This document shows positions 1-8,629 of a stretch of DNA of 64,000 bases, piece by piece. Source of the stretch: Microtetraspora glauca (GTDB taxonomy: Bacteria; Actinomycetota; Actinomycetes; Streptosporangiales; Streptosporangiaceae); NCBI GenBank assembly GCA_001570385.1, contig BBYL01000007.1, positions 558,001 to 622,000 on the forward strand. Direction: 5' to 3'. The translations under genes were made by a program, and so were the position numbers. Every line of letters begins with the position of its first letter. Within the stretch, counting starts at the first letter, position 1. The notes beneath the pieces are model-generated. The model searched no databases and was not told the DNA's origin. It saw nothing but the letters and a program-made list of their open reading frames with translations.

Positions 1-2
1 CG

Positions 3-716
3 CCCCGGGGCACGCGACGCATCGACTGGGCCGTGCAATCGCTGGCCTGCGCCTTCCTCGCGCTGCTCGCCCAGGCCGTGACCGGGCGTTCCCCGATCGC
101 GGGAGCGGTGGCCGTCACGATGGTGGTCCTGCTCGTCGTGGTGGAACGGCGCAGCCACGCGCCCGCGCTGCCGGGCGGGCTGTTGCGCGCCGCCTGGCCG
201 GAACTGCTGGCCGGGACCGTGGCGAACTTCGCCTTCTCCGGCGCGCTCTTCGTGCTCACACTGCTGCTCCAGGAAGGACGGCACCTCACCCCGTCGGCCG
301 CCGGGCTCGCCTTCCTGCCGCTGACCCTGCCGATGAGCGTCAACCCGCTGCTCACCGGCCGCATCGTGGCACGGTACGGCGCCCGGCCGCCGATCCTGGC
401 CGGGCTGGTCCTGCTCGCCGCCGGGCTGGCCGGGGTCGCGTGCGGCGATCTGCTCGTGGCGTCGCTGATCGTGACCGGTCTCGGTCTGTCGTTCTGCCTC
501 CCCGCGCTGGTGGCGGGTGTGGTCGCCGCCGCCCCGCCGGGGACGGCGGGCACCGCGGGCGGGGTGCTGAACGCCGCTCGCCAGGTGGGCGCCACGCTGG
601 GCGTCGCCGTACTCGGGGGGATCGGTGACGCCCTGCTCGTGGCGGCCGGGCTGGTCGCGGTGACGGCCGTCGTCTACGCGGCCGGGAGCGCCCGGAGGAG
701 AGTGCCGGCGGGCTGA
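3..716 (+). CDS. MFS drug exporter, C-terminal part (5' end outside window)
   Basis: Only the last 237 codons are present; the frame is open to the left edge, so the GTG at 33 is probably internal. The visible start, RRIDW, is the cytoplasmic motif that precedes helix 7 or 8 in 14-helix DHA2-type exporters. Six to seven hydrophobic segments follow, with GRIVARYGARPP as the second-half loop motif and GTAGGVLNAARQVGATLG as the late-helix motif of EmrB/QacA-type proteins. It probably exports a drug or metabolite by proton antiport. It ends 85 bp before the convergent carboxypeptidase gene. The family is clear; the substrate cannot be told. Confidence 0.85.
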   Translation, partial: PRGTRRIDWAVQSLACAFLALLAQAVTGRSPIAGAVAVTMVVLLVVVERRSHAPALPGGLLRAAWPELLAGTVANFAFSGALFVLTLLLQEGRHLTPSAAGLAFLPLTLPMSVNPLLTGRIVARYGARPPILAGLVLLAAGLAGVACGDLLVASLIVTGLGLSFCLPALVAGVVAAAPPGTAGTAGGVLNAARQVGATLGVAVLGGIGDALLVAAGLVAVTAVVYAAGSARRRVPAG

Positions 717-801
717 CCCTCGTGGCGGCGCCCCGGCCCCGGTGCCGTCGCCTGAGCCGTCCTCTGTGCCGCTGCCCGTGCCGCTTCCCGTGCCGCTGCC
801 G

Positions 802-1947
802 TCAGGTACGGCCGGCGCGGCGGCGGCGGATGCCGTACCCGAGCCAGACGAGGCCGCCGAGCAGGCCGGCACCGATCGCGATCATCGCGGCGATCGGCCC
901 GCTCCCGCTGTCCACGGCGGCGACCGGCCGCCGGGAGGGGAGCGCGGTGGCACCCCCGGCGAGCGCGGAGCCGGAGCGTGCCGGCCCGGTCAGCTCGGGA
1001 ACGACCGAGGCCTTCTCCGGCACGGGATCGACCAGGACGCCCACGGGGGTGGCCCGGCCGCGCGCGGCGAACCCCCAGTCGAGCATCTTCGCGACGTCCT
1101 CCCAGAAGGAGCCCTCGTCGTGCATGATCGAGACGATGATCGTGTGGCCGTTCCTCGAGGCCGCGCCGACGAAGCTGCCGAGCGCCTTCGAGGTCCAGCC
1201 GTTCTTGACGCCGATCATGCCGGGATAGCGCCAGAGCAGCTTGTTGTGGTTGCCGATCTCGTAGTAGCCCTTGGGTGCGGGGAACTTGGCCGTCTTGGTG
1301 CTCACGTACTTGCGGAACGAGGGAAGCGCGAGCCCGGCCCTGGCGATCAGGGCGAGGTCGTAGGCCGAGCTCCGCTGGCCCGGCCGGTCCAGGCCGCTCG
1401 GCGTCTTGGCCACCGTGTCGTACGCCTGGAGCCTGCGGGCCTCCTTGTTCATGTCCGCGAGGGTGGCCGTCATGCCGCCGTGCGCCTCGGCGAGCGCGTT
1501 GGCGGCGTCGTTGCCCGACACCATCAGCAGCGCGCGCATGAGGTCGTCCACCTTGTAGATCGGCTTGGGCACCAGGCCGACCGCGCTGCCCTCCTCGTTG
1601 CAGGCATCCTGGCTGGGCTTGACGGTCTTGCCCTTGTCCAGCTTCGGGATGAGCGTGACCGCGGTGAGCGTCTTGAGGGTGCTCGCCGGGAGATAGTGGC
1701 CGTGCGGGTCCTTCGCGGCCAGCACCTGGCCGGTCTCCGCGTCGGCGATGACGTAGGACGAGGCGGTGGTCTTGGGGGGCGCCTTGACGCCTTCGGGGGA
1801 GATCAGGCCGCGTCCGGCGAGCTGGTCGCCGCCGACGGTGCCCGCCCGGTGGGGCAGGGCTCGCGCGGCGGCGGGTGTGCAGAGTGCGACGCCCGTGAGC
1901 GTCGTCGCGGTGAAGGCCGCCCCGAGGGCGCGCAGGCTGGTCCCCAT
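802..1947 (-). CDS. D-alanyl-D-alanine carboxypeptidase (PBP5/6, peptidase S11)
   Basis: 381-residue exported serine carboxypeptidase that trims D-Ala from peptidoglycan stem peptides. It has a signal sequence (residues 1-30), the SxxK nucleophile motif S89-T-L-K92, SGN at 144-146 and, at the KTG position, K248-N-G250 followed by WT. The usual Thr of KTG is therefore Asn. A membrane helix near residue 345 followed by an Arg-rich tail anchors the C-terminus. A minus-strand -10-like TAGGCT lies at 1957-1962, nine bases before the ATG, so the mRNA is probably leaderless or nearly so. The family assignment is firm. Confidence 0.92.
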   Translation of the reverse strand: MGTSLRALGAAFTATTLTGVALCTPAAARALPHRAGTVGGDQLAGRGLISPEGVKAPPKTTASSYVIADAETGQVLAAKDPHGHYLPASTLKTLTAVTLIPKLDKGKTVKPSQDACNEEGSAVGLVPKPIYKVDDLMRALLMVSGNDAANALAEAHGGMTATLADMNKEARRLQAYDTVAKTPSGLDRPGQRSSAYDLALIARAGLALPSFRKYVSTKTAKFPAPKGYYEIGNHNKLLWRYPGMIGVKNGWTSKALGSFVGAASRNGHTIIVSIMHDEGSFWEDVAKMLDWGFAARGRATPVGVLVDPVPEKASVVPELTGPARSGSALAGGATALPSRRPVAAVDSGSGPIAAMIAIGAGLLGGLVWLGYGIRRRRAGRT

Positions 1948-2044
1948 AAGGGGTTCAGCCTAGCTTCGAGTCTCTACGCATGCCGTGACAGATCCCCCAA
2001 AGATCGCGTCGTACGCACTCGGTGGCAATGCCGATACTGAGAGC

Positions 2045-2263
2045 ATGTCGAGACGTGTATCGGGCTTTCTCCTGGCCCTCGCCGCTTTCATGATCTTTGA
2101 ATGGATCAATCTGGGCTTCAACCTCGCCGACGGGCATGAGACGAGTTTCTATGTGGTCCACGGCATCCTGATCGCCGTCAACATCGTCCTGGCCGTCGTG
2201 CTGGGCGTTGTCGGTGTACGTGCATGGAATACAACCGCGAAGACTGGCAAATCGGGCGGATAA
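2045..2263 (+). CDS. Small two-helix membrane protein, unknown function
   Basis: 72 residues from the ATG at 2045. An in-frame GTG at 1985 would add 20 residues that do not look like a membrane protein start. Two hydrophobic helices are visible, FLLALAAFMIFEWINLGF and a second around VHGILIAVNIVLAVVLGVVG, with a short Lys-rich tail. It is divergent from the carboxypeptidase and 48 bp upstream of the carboxylate-amine ligase gene. No family is recognised. The segment is plausibly a gene because hydrophobic periodicity and third-position GC are good, but no strong ribosome binding site is visible. Confidence 0.6.
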   Translation: MSRRVSGFLLALAAFMIFEWINLGFNLADGHETSFYVVHGILIAVNIVLAVVLGVVGVRAWNTTAKTGKSGG

Positions 2264-2311
2264 CGGGGTACGGCGTAGAGGAACGCCGATTCCGAACAAT
2301 GGAGGTCCGCG

Positions 2312-3493
2312 GTGGCGATCCAGTTCAATCCTTCGCGTGGGGCGACTCTGGGAGTGGAGTGGGAGCTACAGCTCGTCGACAGGCACACCCGACGGCTCCG
2401 CCAGGACGCGAAGGAGGTGCTGGCCGCGGTCCCCGAGCTGAGCGAGAGCTCCCGGCCCAAGGCCATGCACGAGCTGATGCAGTCCCAGATCGAGATCGTC
2501 ACCGACGTGTGCCACACGGCGGCGGAGGCCGTACGCGACCTGGGCAAGAGCATCGACCGGCTCCGCGACGTGGTCGAACCGCGCGGGATGTCGCTTGCCT
2601 GCACGGGCACGCACGCGATCAGCGACTGGCGCGAGGCGGTCTACGCCCCCGTCCAGAGGTACACCGAGCTGGTCGAGGAGATGCAGTGGCTGGCGTGGCG
2701 GATCCAGACCTTCGGAGTGCACGTCCACGTCGGCGTCCGGGACAGGGACAAGGTCATCCCCATCGTCAACGCCCTGGCCGCCTACCTCCCGCACTTCCTC
2801 GCCCTCACCTCGTCCAGCCCCTGCTGGGGCGGGCAGGACACCGGGCTCGCGTCCAGCCGGGCGATCGTCTTCGGGGCGCTGCCCACGGCCGGGCCGCCGC
2901 ACCTGCTGGCCGACTGGGCGGAGTTCGAGGAGTATATGGACACGCTGGTACGCGCAGGGACAATTAGGAGTATTAAGGAGGTATGGTGGGATATCCGGCC
3001 ACATCCTGATTTCGGGACCATCGAGATCCGGATGTTCGACGGGATCCCCACCCTCCGCGAGGTCGGCATGGTGACCGCCCTGTCCCAGTGCCTGGTCCAG
3101 CAGTTCGACCAGCAGCTCGACCGGGGGTACAAGCTGCCGAGGCCGCCCGCCTGGGTCGTACGGGACAACAAGTGGCGCGCCACCCGCTACGGACTGGACG
3201 CCGAGGTCATCACCGATGACCAGGGCTCCACCGCGCCGGTGCGCGACGTCCTGTACGAGCTCCAGCGCGAGCTGGAGCCGGTGGCCGAACGGCTCGGCTG
3301 CGCGGACGAGCTCGCCGTGATGAGCGAGGTCCTGGACCAGGGCGGCTCGTGCGAGCGGCAGCGCGGGATCCTGGCGGCGGGCGGCACGCTGGAGGACGTC
3401 GTGGACGCGACGATCATCGAACTCGCGGAGGACAGGTTCGTGACGTCGCCCCCGGGTTTCTCGAACGGGGGGCCGGGACACTCGGGCACCTGA
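2312..3493 (+). CDS. Carboxylate-amine ligase, glutamate-cysteine ligase GCS2 family (YbdK type)
   Basis: 393 residues, a normal length for YbdK-type ligases, which join a carboxylate (usually glutamate) to an amine using ATP. Family signatures are LGVEWELQLVD near the N-terminus, MHELMQSQIEIVTDVC, FGVHVHVGV, SSPCWGGQDTGLASSR and IEIRMFDGIPTLREV. The start is a GTG at 2312 with GGAGG at 2302-2306. Actinobacteria make mycothiol rather than glutathione, so a true glutathione role is unlikely. The substrate is unknown. Confidence 0.9.
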   Translation: MAIQFNPSRGATLGVEWELQLVDRHTRRLRQDAKEVLAAVPELSESSRPKAMHELMQSQIEIVTDVCHTAAEAVRDLGKSIDRLRDVVEPRGMSLACTGTHAISDWREAVYAPVQRYTELVEEMQWLAWRIQTFGVHVHVGVRDRDKVIPIVNALAAYLPHFLALTSSSPCWGGQDTGLASSRAIVFGALPTAGPPHLLADWAEFEEYMDTLVRAGTIRSIKEVWWDIRPHPDFGTIEIRMFDGIPTLREVGMVTALSQCLVQQFDQQLDRGYKLPRPPAWVVRDNKWRATRYGLDAEVITDDQGSTAPVRDVLYELQRELEPVAERLGCADELAVMSEVLDQGGSCERQRGILAAGGTLEDVVDATIIELAEDRFVTSPPGFSNGGPGHSGT

Positions 3494-3883
3494 ATGGGCG
3501 GGTGATCGGGCTGTCGTCGTAAATACTGTGTCAATCGCCCATCTTGCCCGCCGTAACCGTGGAAAGATTGTGAACGAAGGGTCGGTCGTGGCGGACATGC
3601 CTACGCGACCCTTTCGCTCTTCGGCGTGGCCTGACATCGCGGCCTGCCGGGTGGAGCGGGCTCCACAGAGATCCGCTCGGGCGTTTGACACGGAACCTGA
3701 GCGAGGGCGGGTACGACGGCGACGCTCAGCCGATCTCCGGACCCGGCTGTCCGGCGCCCGGCGCGACGCGGTCGCGCACCGGCTGAGCGCCGATCACGAT
3801 AACCGGCGAACCGCGCCGGGCAGAGGACACAGCACGTCCTCCATGGCCCGCGGGCCGCGGTTCGCCCGAGGAAGGAAAGAGTT
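3494..3883. other. 390-bp intergenic region, no supported gene
   Basis: The only sizeable open frame here (from 3528, Arg-rich, 119 codons) has no family resemblance, and its stop merely overlaps the GTG at 3884, so I do not call it. A TAAATACT stretch near 3520 could be a -10 for the downstream amidohydrolase. The last 15 bases carry its purine-rich ribosome binding site. Nothing else is evident. Confidence 0.5.
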
Positions 3884-5131
3884 GTGACGATCTCATCGAG
3901 GCTCGCGCCCCCCGACCACGCGGAGGTTCCCCAGGGCGGCGACCTCGCCGGGCAGTTGACCGACTTCCTGCGCGAGCACGGCGATGAGCTCATCGAGTTC
4001 AGGCGTGACGTACACGCCCACCCGGAGACCGCCTTCAACGAGCACCGCACCACCGACAAGATCGCGCAGCGGCTGTCCGACGCGGGCCTGAAGCCGAGGC
4101 GGCTCACCCGGGGCACCGGCCTGTGGGTCGACCTCGGCCGGGAGACCGGTCCCACGGTGGCGCTGCGCGCCGACATCGACGCGCTGCCGATGGACGACGA
4201 GAAGGATGTGCCGTACCGCTCGACGGTTCCCGGCGCGTGCCACGCCTGCGGTCACGACGTCCACACGTCCGTGGTGCTCGGAGCGGGCCTGTTCCTCGCC
4301 GCCCAGGCCGACGCGGGCGCGCTGCCCGGCCGGGTCCGGCTGATCTTCCAGCCCGCCGAGGAGGTCGGCAGCGGCGCCCTGGAGGTCATGCGCGACGGCG
4401 GGCTGAGCGACGTGGACCGCATCTTCGCGCTGCACTGCGACCCCAGGATCGACGTCGGTCACGTGGGCCTGCGCGTCGGCGCCATCACCGGATCCTGCGA
4501 CAACCTGCAGATCCGCGTCTCCGGGCCCGGCGGCCACACCGCCCGCCCGCACCTGACGGTCGATCTCGTGTACGCGCTGAGCAAGATCATCACTGAGCTG
4601 CCGGCCGCCCTGTCCCGCAGGGTGGACCCGCGCTCCAGCCTCAGCCTCGTCTGGGGGCAGATCTCCGCCGGTTCCGCCTTCAACACCATCCCCGACATCG
4701 GCATGGCGCAGGGCAGCGTGCGCTCGCTCGACGAGGACGCCTGGCACCAGGCGCCCGACCTCATCACGTCGCTCCTGGAGTCGGTGGCCGCGGCGTACGG
4801 CGTCGAGGCCGAGATCGACTACCGGCGCGGCACCCCGCCGACGGTCAACGAGGCGACGAGCATCCAGATGCTGCACGACGCCGTGATCCAGATGATCGGC
4901 GACGCCGGCCCGGTCCCGACCCCGCAGAGCCTCGGCGGCGAGGACTTCTCCTGGTACGTCGAGTCGGTCCCCGGCGCGTTGGCCCGGCTCGGCACCCGTG
5001 TGCCCGGTACGGTCAACGAGGTCGACATCCACCGTCCGGAGTTCGACGTGGACGAGCGGGCGATCGGCATCGGGGTCAAGACGCTGGCGGCGACCGCGCT
5101 CACGTCGCTGTGGGGTGACGGCGCCCGCTGA
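3884..5131 (+). CDS. M20 family metal-dependent amidohydrolase (N-acyl amino acid / hippurate hydrolase type)
   Basis: 415 residues. Signatures of the M20D amidohydrolases run in order: RRDVHAHPETAFNEH, VALRADIDALPMDD, ACGHDVHTSVVLGAG (metal-binding Cys and His), LIFQPAEEVGSGA (catalytic/metal Glu pair), a dimerisation lid beginning VSGPGGHTARPH, and GGEDFSWY near the C-terminus. It probably removes an acyl group from an N-acylated amino acid or related amide in the cytoplasm. The GTG start is preceded by a strong purine tract, GAGGAAGGAAAGAG. It is followed within about 55 bp by the DUF711-like gene on the same strand. Confidence 0.9.
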   Translation: MTISSRLAPPDHAEVPQGGDLAGQLTDFLREHGDELIEFRRDVHAHPETAFNEHRTTDKIAQRLSDAGLKPRRLTRGTGLWVDLGRETGPTVALRADIDALPMDDEKDVPYRSTVPGACHACGHDVHTSVVLGAGLFLAAQADAGALPGRVRLIFQPAEEVGSGALEVMRDGGLSDVDRIFALHCDPRIDVGHVGLRVGAITGSCDNLQIRVSGPGGHTARPHLTVDLVYALSKIITELPAALSRRVDPRSSLSLVWGQISAGSAFNTIPDIGMAQGSVRSLDEDAWHQAPDLITSLLESVAAAYGVEAEIDYRRGTPPTVNEATSIQMLHDAVIQMIGDAGPVPTPQSLGGEDFSWYVESVPGALARLGTRVPGTVNEVDIHRPEFDVDERAIGIGVKTLAATALTSLWGDGAR

Positions 5132-5186
5132 CACCGGCCCATTGCCCCGGCCATCGCATTGGGTGATGATGTGGCGGGGTGATCGC

Positions 5187-6203
5187 GTGCGGGGAATCGT
5201 CCGATCGATCTGCGTCTTCACACGAACGCCGGACCCTCGCGCGCTGACTCTCCTGCGCGAGGTCGAGGAACGCCTGGCGGGCGGCGGCTTCACGGTGCAG
5301 ACCAAACGCGTGGTCAGCCCCGGTCCCATGGCCCGCCTCGCCGACCTGGTCGGCTCCACCGACGTGTACCCCAGCGTGGGAAGCATCTCGCTGGGGGACG
5401 CGGTGGCCCAGTTCGACGTCTTCCGTCAGGTCGAGAAGATGTGCTGCCACCTCGACCTGACGGACCGGCCGCCCACGGAGGAGGACGTCGCCTTCCTGAC
5501 GCGCCTGATCGCCGAGGCCCCCGAGAAGACGTTCTACTTCGCGTACGCGTTCAGCAACGCCACCTCCAGCCCCTACTTCCCCGCGTCGAGTTTCGAGCGG
5601 CCCGGCTTCTCCGTCGGATTGCAGCCCACGGACCTCGCCGCCGGGTGCGAGACGCTGGAGGAATGGCTGGACCGGATGCTGGCCGCCTGGAAAGCGGTCG
5701 TGGCCCTGCTCGACGACGTGCCGGGCTTCCTCGGGGTGGACTCCTCGGTGGCGCCCCTCGGACCGGGTCCCGGCAGCTTCGTCGGCTTCGTCCGGCGATT
5801 CCATCCCGATTTCAGCCGCTCGCTGATCTCGGACGTGTACGTGCGGGTGAGCGGTTTCATCAAGGAACACAATCCGCGGCCGGTCGGCCTGTGCGGCCTG
5901 ATGTTCCCCTGCCTCGAAGATTTCGAGCTGGCCGACGAGTACGCCAAGGGAAACTTCGACCTGGCCACCAACGTCTATCTCTCCTTGCACTGCGGCCTCG
6001 GCATCGACACCTATCCCATCGGTGTGGACGAGGACCCGCGCGCGGTTCTCGACGTGCTCATGCTCATGCGCGCGCTCGCCGGGAGGTACGGCAAGCCGCT
6101 GTCGGCGCGTTTCGTCTCCGACGGGCTGGCCCGGATCGGTGAGCGGACGAATTTCCGCAATGAATTCCTCCATGACGTGGTGGTCCGCACGTTCACCAGA
6201 TGA
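5187..6203 (+). CDS. DUF711-like (UPF0210-type) protein
   Basis: 338 residues from the GTG at 5187, eight bases after GGCGGGG; in-frame ATGs at 5166 and 5169 are alternatives. The opening VRSICVFTRTPDPRALTLL, the phrase GIDTYPIGVDEDPRAVLDVL and the late KPLSARF resemble actinobacterial DUF711 proteins, a family without established biochemistry. No signal peptide or membrane helix is seen. It is first in a run of four same-strand genes (oxygenase, GNAT, membrane protein) and may work with them. The family call is from memory of motif style and is moderate. Confidence 0.6.
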   Translation: MRGIVRSICVFTRTPDPRALTLLREVEERLAGGGFTVQTKRVVSPGPMARLADLVGSTDVYPSVGSISLGDAVAQFDVFRQVEKMCCHLDLTDRPPTEEDVAFLTRLIAEAPEKTFYFAYAFSNATSSPYFPASSFERPGFSVGLQPTDLAAGCETLEEWLDRMLAAWKAVVALLDDVPGFLGVDSSVAPLGPGPGSFVGFVRRFHPDFSRSLISDVYVRVSGFIKEHNPRPVGLCGLMFPCLEDFELADEYAKGNFDLATNVYLSLHCGLGIDTYPIGVDEDPRAVLDVLMLMRALAGRYGKPLSARFVSDGLARIGERTNFRNEFLHDVVVRTFTR

Positions 6204-6270
6204 ACGGGGTCTCGACGGTCGGCGGGGGCCATGTGATACTCAGGAAAATCCATGGCGGAAGGTCTGCCGA

Positions 6271-7056
6271 ATGCCGTTCGAGCCACCGGGCATCGATCCC
6301 GCCGTCGCTTCCGGACCTCTCACCCGGGACCAAATCCTGCACCTGGCGCAGGGCCGGATCGCGGCCATTCACGTTCGTCGGGCGCTTGCGGCCGAAAAGT
6401 GCGCGGCGCTCACGCGGCTGCTGGATTCCGTTTCCCTGACCGATTATGACATCCGCAAATACCGCCTTCCGGCCGCGCATCTCGGGCCGAGCCTCAACGA
6501 GGCCAAGGTGGCGGGCGAGATCGATCCCGGTTACTGGGAGCGGCGCGACCACACCGGAAAGTTCTGGGGCGAGTCCGCCGACGATCCACGCCCCGACTGC
6601 CTGGCCCTGCTCGCCGCCGCCTGGCCGTACGACGTGGGGCCGGCGACGGTGGACGGGCGGGAGCTGTTCTGGGGCATCATCCGCGAGATCAACCAGGGCA
6701 CCGTCGTGCACTGCGACGACGTGCTGAAGGAGTACCCTCCGAGCCTCCTCGACCATCCTCCGGTGGCACAGTTGGGCTTCAACCTGTTCCTGTCCGCCCC
6801 CGACGCGGGCGGGGAGACGCTCGTCTGGGATCGGCGCTGGACCGCTGAGGACGAGAAACACCGAAGGGGCATCGGTTATTCACGGAGAATCGTGGGGAAC
6901 GACGTGCCCGTCGCGGTCACGCCGGCCACGGGAGACGTGATCATATTCGATTCGCGGAATTTCCACGCCGTACGGCCGGGCAGGGGGAGAAGGCGGATCA
7001 CGCTTTCCTTTTTCATGGGTTTGACCGACGACGAGCGGCTTATTCTCTGGTCCTAG
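6271..7056 (+). CDS. 2-oxoglutarate/Fe(II)-dependent oxygenase
   Basis: 261 residues from the ATG at 6271. The iron ligands can be read as H147-x-D149 (in VVHCDDVLKEY) and H232 (in RNFHAVRPGRG), with an Arg-rich strand RRRITLSFF supplying the 2-oxoglutarate-binding Arg. GGETLVWDRRW between them fits the jelly-roll core. It would hydroxylate or otherwise oxidise an unknown small molecule or peptide with O2 and 2-oxoglutarate. It lies 67 bp after the DUF711-like gene and 113 bp before the GNAT gene. The fold is fairly certain; the substrate is unknown. Confidence 0.75.
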   Translation: MPFEPPGIDPAVASGPLTRDQILHLAQGRIAAIHVRRALAAEKCAALTRLLDSVSLTDYDIRKYRLPAAHLGPSLNEAKVAGEIDPGYWERRDHTGKFWGESADDPRPDCLALLAAAWPYDVGPATVDGRELFWGIIREINQGTVVHCDDVLKEYPPSLLDHPPVAQLGFNLFLSAPDAGGETLVWDRRWTAEDEKHRRGIGYSRRIVGNDVPVAVTPATGDVIIFDSRNFHAVRPGRGRRRITLSFFMGLTDDERLILWS

Positions 7057-7169
7057 CTGGAGCGCCAATAACGCTGTTATCGCACCGTTAGAGGAGGGCT
7101 CACCGATATCCGGCTGTACGCGTCTACTGTGGGGTGCGCAGCGATCGGCCTTTTCCCGGGAGAATCGCC

Positions 7170-7619
7170 ATGCCTCCTCCGCGACTTGACATGTTCGTCC
7201 TGCGAGAAGGCGTCTGGAAGGACATCGGCAGTTCGGTGCTCCAGATACGCCGGAAGGTTTTCCAGGATGAGCAGGGAATCGCCCGCCACCTCGACGAGGA
7301 CGGGTACGACGAGGACTGCCTGCACTTTCTGGTGGAGACGGCCGTGGGCGAACCGGTGGGCACGGCGCGCATGTGGCACAACCACCTGCAGCGCCTCGCG
7401 GTGCTCGACCGGGTCCGCAACCAGGGCATCGGTTTCCTCCTCGTCGCGTCGATGCTGCGCACCGCGCACGTCCAGAGATTCGGCCACGTGGAGGCGACGG
7501 CGCAGCCGTCCGCGCTCGGCCTGGCCCGCCTGTTCGGCTTCGACGTGGATCCCGTCGTCAGGGAAATCGCCGGTCGCCCGCACCACCGGGTGAGCAAGCA
7601 GATGATCTTCGAGGAATAG
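7170..7619 (+). CDS. GNAT family N-acetyltransferase
   Basis: 149 residues from the ATG at 7170 (purine-rich CGGGAGA upstream). The acetyl-CoA loop is seen as LAVLDRVRNQGIGFLLV, preceded by GEPVGTARM and an N-terminal IRRKVFQDEQG that is characteristic of ElaA/PhnO-like acetyltransferases. It would acetylate a primary amine. Its stop TAG is immediately followed by the ATG of the next gene with no spacer, so the two are translated together and probably function together. Confidence 0.8.
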   Translation: MPPPRLDMFVLREGVWKDIGSSVLQIRRKVFQDEQGIARHLDEDGYDEDCLHFLVETAVGEPVGTARMWHNHLQRLAVLDRVRNQGIGFLLVASMLRTAHVQRFGHVEATAQPSALGLARLFGFDVDPVVREIAGRPHHRVSKQMIFEE

Positions 7620-8378
7620 ATGCTCAACGGGTTTCGGCGGACGAGTGAGAAGTACTTCGGGGTGCTGGCGAGCAGCCCCATCATCGCCGGTCTGGTCGGC
7701 GCGTCGTTCGGCCTGGTGTTGTCGAACCTCGCCGCCGCCCGCGGGGCGGGTCCGCCGCAGTGGGCGCTGGTGGGCATCTTCCTGGCGGCGATCTTCTCCG
7801 CGGCGTTCGTGCAGAACAAGCTGACGAGCGTCGAGGTCAGGGTCGCCCAGCTCACCAACGCCGCGCACCTCCTGCGGGTGGACGAGCAGAGCGGCGGCAT
7901 GGACATCGTCAACGGACTGGTGCAGAACAGCCGCATCGTCCGGGTCGTCGGCCGGGCGCGGCAGGACCAGTTGATGTCGCCGCTCTCCCACCAGAAGGAC
8001 TACCTCGCGGCGACGGAGGCCGCGGTCCGGACGGGCCGCCTCCGGGTGTACCGCCGGATCACCGGCGACGAGTTGCGCACGCTCTTCCGCGGCCATCTGG
8101 AGCGGCTGCTCAGGATGCGCCAGCCGGGGCAGGACGTCCAGGTGGCGCTGGTCCCGGAGATCGACCTGCTCGTCTCCTACCAGGTCTTCGACCGTACGGC
8201 CGCGATCATCGGAATCGAGACGTCCGCCGTCCCCGGGATCAGGGACAGCACGGTGGTCTTCCTGACGTACAACGTCGAGATCATCGACGCGCTGACCGCG
8301 CATTTCGACGGCGCGTGGGCGCGGCTGGCCGCGATCGCCGACGCGGACGAACTGCTGTCCCGGACCACCGCACTCTGA
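7620..8378 (+). CDS. Membrane protein with two N-terminal helices and unknown cytoplasmic domain
   Basis: 252 residues. Two hydrophobic helices (about 18-38 and 46-66) are followed by a soluble domain with alternating strands and helices: IVRVVGRARQDQL, LRVYRRITGDELRTLF, VQVALVPEIDLLVSYQVFD and STVVFLTYNVEIIDAL. The layout is reminiscent of a phospholipase-D-like fold, but no HKD motif is present. No family is recognised with confidence. It starts one base after the GNAT stop and ends the four-gene run; the next gene is 250 bp away with its own promoter. Confidence 0.65.
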   Translation: MLNGFRRTSEKYFGVLASSPIIAGLVGASFGLVLSNLAAARGAGPPQWALVGIFLAAIFSAAFVQNKLTSVEVRVAQLTNAAHLLRVDEQSGGMDIVNGLVQNSRIVRVVGRARQDQLMSPLSHQKDYLAATEAAVRTGRLRVYRRITGDELRTLFRGHLERLLRMRQPGQDVQVALVPEIDLLVSYQVFDRTAAIIGIETSAVPGIRDSTVVFLTYNVEIIDALTAHFDGAWARLAAIADADELLSRTTAL

Positions 8379-8529
8379 TCGGCCCGGGACAGCGCGTCTG
8401 AGCTCGACGATCGCACGAAGAAGATCATCGAGAGGCGGATCCGGGGCCCGTCCGGCCGGCCGAACCTACTCACTGGTCACAAGGTGGCGAGAGGTACATA
8501 ACGGAGCGGTTTCGGACTCGTGTGCCCAT

Positions 8530-8558
8530 TTGGTCTATGCAGGTCAAACAACTATCTT
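8530..8558 (+). promoter_or_regulatory. Promoter of the nucleoside-uptake operon
   Basis: A -35-like TTGGTC at 8530-8535 and a -10-like TATCTT at 8553-8558 are separated by 17 bp. Transcription would begin near 8565, leaving about 65 bases of leader before the TTG start at 8630. This is the only good housekeeping-type promoter in the 251-bp gap after 8378. Confidence 0.55.
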
Positions 8559-8629
8559 CCGTGCAGGGTCGCCGCGCGTCGTGCGTGCGCGACCGGTTGG
8601 ACGGCGGGGACACGGAAGGGGAGTACACC

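Noticed and set aside
742..2040. Long plus-strand frame opposite the D-Ala carboxypeptidase
   Set aside because: Shadow frame: composition is Gly/Arg/Val-rich with no motif, while the opposite strand has all three penicillin-binding motifs.
3528..3887. 119-codon plus-strand frame in the gap before the M20 gene
   Set aside because: Arg/Ala-rich composition typical of chance frames in GC-rich DNA, no family resemblance; its overlap with GTG 3884 is more simply explained by the ribosome site region.
3601..4176. Minus-strand 191-codon frame overlapping the M20 start
   Set aside because: No motif or ribosome site; overlaps a well-supported gene start.
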